Source: Sphingobacteriaceae bacterium (lineage in GTDB: Bacteria; Bacteroidota; Bacteroidia; B-17B0; Aurantibacillaceae). From it: DNA of 8,826 bases. Below are positions 6,352 through 8,826 of this stretch, one piece after another. The translations under genes were made by a program, and so were the position numbers. How positions within the stretch are numbered: position 1 is the stretch's first letter; every line of letters begins with the position of its first letter. The notes under the pieces are model-generated. The model made no database searches, was not told where the DNA came from, and was given only the letters and a program-made list of their open reading frames with translations. The DNA is taken from NCBI GenBank assembly GCA_025360355.1, contig JANYCL010000156.1, forward strand, positions 1-8,826, written 5' to 3'.

Positions 6352-7236
6352 TTACCCGTTCAATGCTTCTGCACCTCCAACAATTTCCAAAATATCATTG
6401 GTAATTGCAGCCTGACGTGCTTTATTATAAGAGATCTTTAAGTCTCTCAACATTTCTTTAGCGTTATCAGTGGCTTTGTGCATGGCTGTCATACGCGCAC
6501 CGTGCTCAGAAGCAAACGAATCTAATAATGCTTTGTAAAATTGTGTTTTAATAGAACGCGGAATTAGATCATTAATGATCGATTCTTTTTCCGGCTCATA
6601 AATATAATCTGCAGTGCTTGCTTTTTCACCTTCTGCTAATGGTGTTGCAACGATCGGCAATAACTGTTCTGCTTGCGGAACTTGTACCGCTGCATTCTTG
6701 AACTGATTATAAACCAAAATAACTTTATCAAATTGTTTTGTCTCGAAAGCAACCATTACTTTTTCGGCAACAGGTGCAACTTTATCAAAACTTAAACCAT
6801 CAAATAATTCGTTAAGATTTGTTGGCAGATCTTGTCCGCTGATAATATATTCCGTACGCTTAAATGCTTCAGTAGCTTTTTTACCAATTGGCAGAACAGT
6901 TACGTGAAAACCATTATACTCGTTGCGGATCAGGCTCCATGTTTTTTTAACGATGTTAGCATTGAATGCTCCAGCTAAACCACGGTTACTTGAAATAGGA
7001 ATGAGTAAAATATTTTTACCGCCAGCATTACGCGAATATGCATTTCCCGAATTACCGGAACCACCGCTTACATTAGCTAAAATCTCTTTTAACTTTTCGG
7101 CGTAAGGACGCATTTGGGTAATACCATCTTGCGCGCGTTTCAATTTTGCAGCACTAACCATTTTCATGGCACTAGTGATCTGCATGGTTGAACCAACTGA
7201 TGTTATTCTATTTCTTACCTCTTTTAAATTTGCCAT
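6352..7236 (-). CDS. atpG: ATP synthase F1 subunit gamma
   Basis: Gamma is the rotating central shaft of F1 and couples proton flow through F0 to catalysis in the alpha3beta3 ring. It acts at the cytoplasmic face of the inner membrane. The 294-residue protein has both conserved terminal helices: VRNRITSVGSTMQITSAMKMV at about 7-27 (coiled-coil start), and HGARMTAMHKATDNA with ISYNKARQAAITNDI near the C-terminus. ISSNRGLAGAFN (81-92) corresponds to the SDRGLCGGLN motif of the Rossmann-like domain. A Gly/Ser/Asn-rich stretch at 57-73 looks like a flexible loop. ATG at 7236 gives the standard short N-terminus. It follows atpA after 72 nt. No atpD follows, in line with Bacteroidota genomes where beta and epsilon lie in a separate atpD-atpC pair. 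Confidence 0.96.
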   Translation of the reverse strand: MANLKEVRNRITSVGSTMQITSAMKMVSAAKLKRAQDGITQMRPYAEKLKEILANVSGGSGNSGNAYSRNAGGKNILLIPISSNRGLAGAFNANIVKKTWSLIRNEYNGFHVTVLPIGKKATEAFKRTEYIISGQDLPTNLNELFDGLSFDKVAPVAEKVMVAFETKQFDKVILVYNQFKNAAVQVPQAEQLLPIVATPLAEGEKASTADYIYEPEKESIINDLIPRSIKTQFYKALLDSFASEHGARMTAMHKATDNAKEMLRDLKISYNKARQAAITNDILEIVGGAEALNG

Positions 7237-7253
7237 TTCACTTATTTAATTTA

Positions 7254-7281
7254 GCAATTCATTGACTAATTGTCGAATTGC
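7254..7281 (-). repeat. Interrupted inverted repeat in the atpG leader
   Basis: GCAATTC (7254-7260) and GAATTGC (7275-7281) form a 7-bp stem. Inside, GAC (7264-7266) and GTC (7272-7274) can add 3 bp with a 3-nt bulge and a 5-nt loop. On the minus strand the structure ends 17 nt before the atpG ATG, close enough to influence ribosome access. It starts 3 nt after the palindrome at 7285-7302. Confidence 0.5.
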
Positions 7282-7284
7282 CAA

Positions 7285-7302
7285 TCCCGATAGCTATCGG
7301 GA
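7285..7302. repeat. Perfect 18-bp palindrome between atpA and atpG
   Basis: TCCCGATAGCTATCGGGA is its own reverse complement over all 18 bases; the next flanking pair (A7284, G7303) does not match. It starts 6 nt after the atpA stop. As RNA it folds to a stem with a minimal loop; as DNA it could bind a dimeric protein. It lacks the T-tract of an intrinsic terminator and atpG must be expressed past it. From memory, this core (CCCGATAGCTATCGGG) recurs between genes in many Bacteroidota genomes, which would make it a dispersed palindromic repeat rather than an atp-specific site; not checked here. Confidence 0.75.
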
Positions 7303-7308
7303 GTCTAA

Positions 7309-8826
7309 TTACTTATATTTTGCTAATAATTCTGTAGCTGCAGATTCTAAAACGCATGTTATAGCGTCTGTATACTGACCAGCTTTTAATTCATCTAAAG
7401 TTGTTTTGTGTTTTCTTTCCATTAAATCAAGGAATTCTTTTTCGAATTCACGCACTTTATTAATTGGAACTGTACGTAAAAAGTTTTTAGTTCCTAAATA
7501 AATAATAGCAGTTTGTTGTTCAACACGAAGTGGTGAGAACTGACCTTGTTTTAAGATCTCAACGTTACGTGCACCTTTATCTAATACTGATTTTGTAACA
7601 GCGTCAAGATCTGAACCAAATTTCGCGAAAGCTTCTAACTCACGGTATTGTGCCTGATCTAATTTTAAAGTACCTGCAACTTTTTTCATTGATTTTATCT
7701 GAGCGTTACCACCCACACGCGATACAGAGATACCTACGTTAATAGCAGGACGAACACCCGCGTTAAATAAGTTACCTTCTAAAAATATCTGACCATCTGT
7801 AATAGAAATTACGTTGGTAGGAATGTATGCTGATACGTCACCCGCTTGAGTTTCAATAATTGGTAAAGCTGTTAATGAACCTCCACCTTTAACTAACGGT
7901 CTGATAGACTCCGGCAAGTCATTCATACTTTGCGCGATTGTATCAGATGCATTAATTTTTGCAGCACGCTCTAATAACCTGCTATGTAAGTAAAACACAT
8001 CACCAGGATATGCTTCACGTCCCGGAGGACGGCGTAATAATAAAGATACTTCGCGGTAAGCTACTGCTTGTTTTGAAAGATCATCAAAAACAATTAATGC
8101 AGGACGACCGGTATCGCGGAAAAATTCGCCAATTGCAGCACCCGCAAACGGAGCGTAGAATTGCATTGGAGCCGGATCAGAAGCGCTTGAAGCAACAATA
8201 ACTGTATAAGCCATTGCACCGTTCTCTTCTAAAGTACGTAAGATACCTGCAACGGTTGATGCTTTTTGTCCAATCGCAACATATATACAGAATACAGGTT
8301 TACCTGCTTCATAAAATTCTTTTTGATTAATAATAGTATCGATACAAACAGCAGTTTTTCCTGTTTGACGATCACCAATAACTAATTCACGCTGACCACG
8401 ACCAATTGGAATCATTGCATCGATAGCTTTGATACCTGTTTGTAATGGTTCAGTTACCGGTTGACGGTATATAACGCCCGGCGCCTTGCGCTCCAATGGC
8501 ATTTCGTAAGTTTTTCCCGTGATAGGGCCTTTTCCATCGATAGGTAAACCTAAAGTATCAACAACACGTCCTAACAAACCTTCACCAACTTGTAAAGAGG
8601 CGATACGGCCTGTACGTTTACAAGTAGAGCCTTCAGTAATACCTTCGCTTGATCCTAATAATACACAACCAATATTATCTTCTTCAAGATTTAATACAAT
8701 AGCTTGTAAACCGGTTTCAAATTCAATTAATTCTCCCGATTGTACTTTAGATAATCCATATACGCGGGCGATACCATCACCTACTTGTAATACAGATCCA
8801 ACTTCTTCTAAATCTGCCTCAGATTT
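7309..8826 (-). CDS. atpA: ATP synthase F1 subunit alpha (lacks its N-terminal end)
   Basis: Alpha forms the non-catalytic nucleotide-binding sites of the F1 ring. The frame is open to the last base of the window, giving 505 residues and a TAA at 7311-7309. Compared with a usual length near 525, about 20 N-terminal residues are outside, so the true start is not visible; any start inside (such as TTG at 8577) would be false. The visible part begins KSEADLEEVGSVLQVGDGIARVYGL (beta-barrel domain). The Walker A loop GDRQTGKT is encoded at 8376-8353. ALIVFDDL is the Walker B region, followed by LLLRRPPGREAYPGD. PAINVGISVS is the alpha/beta family signature. The loop MNDLPESIRPLVKGGG before SLTALPIIETQAGD is longer than in proteobacteria and typical, as I recall, of Bacteroidota. 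atpG follows after 72 nt; atpH and the F0 genes are expected upstream, outside the window. Confidence 0.97.
   Translation of the reverse strand, partial: KSEADLEEVGSVLQVGDGIARVYGLSKVQSGELIEFETGLQAIVLNLEEDNIGCVLLGSSEGITEGSTCKRTGRIASLQVGEGLLGRVVDTLGLPIDGKGPITGKTYEMPLERKAPGVIYRQPVTEPLQTGIKAIDAMIPIGRGQRELVIGDRQTGKTAVCIDTIINQKEFYEAGKPVFCIYVAIGQKASTVAGILRTLEENGAMAYTVIVASSASDPAPMQFYAPFAGAAIGEFFRDTGRPALIVFDDLSKQAVAYREVSLLLRRPPGREAYPGDVFYLHSRLLERAAKINASDTIAQSMNDLPESIRPLVKGGGSLTALPIIETQAGDVSAYIPTNVISITDGQIFLEGNLFNAGVRPAINVGISVSRVGGNAQIKSMKKVAGTLKLDQAQYRELEAFAKFGSDLDAVTKSVLDKGARNVEILKQGQFSPLRVEQQTAIIYLGTKNFLRTVPINKVREFEKEFLDLMERKHKTTLDELKAGQYTDAITCVLESAATELLAKYK

Noticed and set aside
7309..8577. A 422-residue protein starting at TTG 8577
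   Set aside because: The same frame stays open to the window edge and encodes the N-terminal barrel of ATP synthase alpha, so this start is internal.
6352..8826. Missing atpD after atpG as a sign of gene loss
   Set aside because: A separate atpD-atpC pair is the usual arrangement in Bacteroidota, so the gap is expected.

Overview
The window is an AT-rich, gene-dense stretch of bacterial chromosome. Every gene I can support reads on the minus strand, so transcription runs from high to low coordinates. The proteins point to Bacteroidota. ATP synthase alpha has the long 'MNDLPESIRPLVKGGG' loop I associate with that phylum, and its gene is followed by the gamma gene with no beta gene behind it. 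Starts lack clear Shine-Dalgarno sequences, and the one convincing promoter fits the Bacteroidota pattern TTG-N~20-TAnnTTTG. I cannot place the organism below phylum.

Layout, in the direction of transcription. (1) 8826-6352: atpA (only about the first 20 codons lie outside the window), then atpG. The 72-nt gap between them holds a perfect 18-bp palindrome and a second inverted repeat. (2) 6351-6240: a 112-nt gap with two more hairpins, then queA (tRNA queuosine biosynthesis). (3) 5189-5128: a short gap with a GC-rich hairpin, then a tightly packed run of four genes: a DEDDy 3'-5' exonuclease, gpsA (glycerol-3-phosphate dehydrogenase), a seven-helix membrane protein that I read as a divergent PAP2-type phosphatase, and an extended SDR (NAD(P)-dependent epimerase/reductase). 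Gaps between these four are 3, 4 and 14 nt. (4) 1779-1671: a gap with a plausible promoter, then a second run: a deoxynucleoside kinase, a SiaB-family kinase (1-nt gap), and the first 154 codons of a GT4 glycosyltransferase that runs off the window.

Most of this is housekeeping: energy, tRNA modification, phospholipid precursor and nucleotide salvage. I see no mobile element, phage gene, CRISPR array, tRNA or rRNA, and no clear new multi-gene system. The items most worth a second look are the PAP2-like protein with altered catalytic motifs beside gpsA, the SiaB-family kinase with no SiaC partner in view, the palindrome-rich gaps around atpG, and three genes that can only start at TTG (or, for one, ATT). 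No stretch longer than 300 bases lacks a gene.
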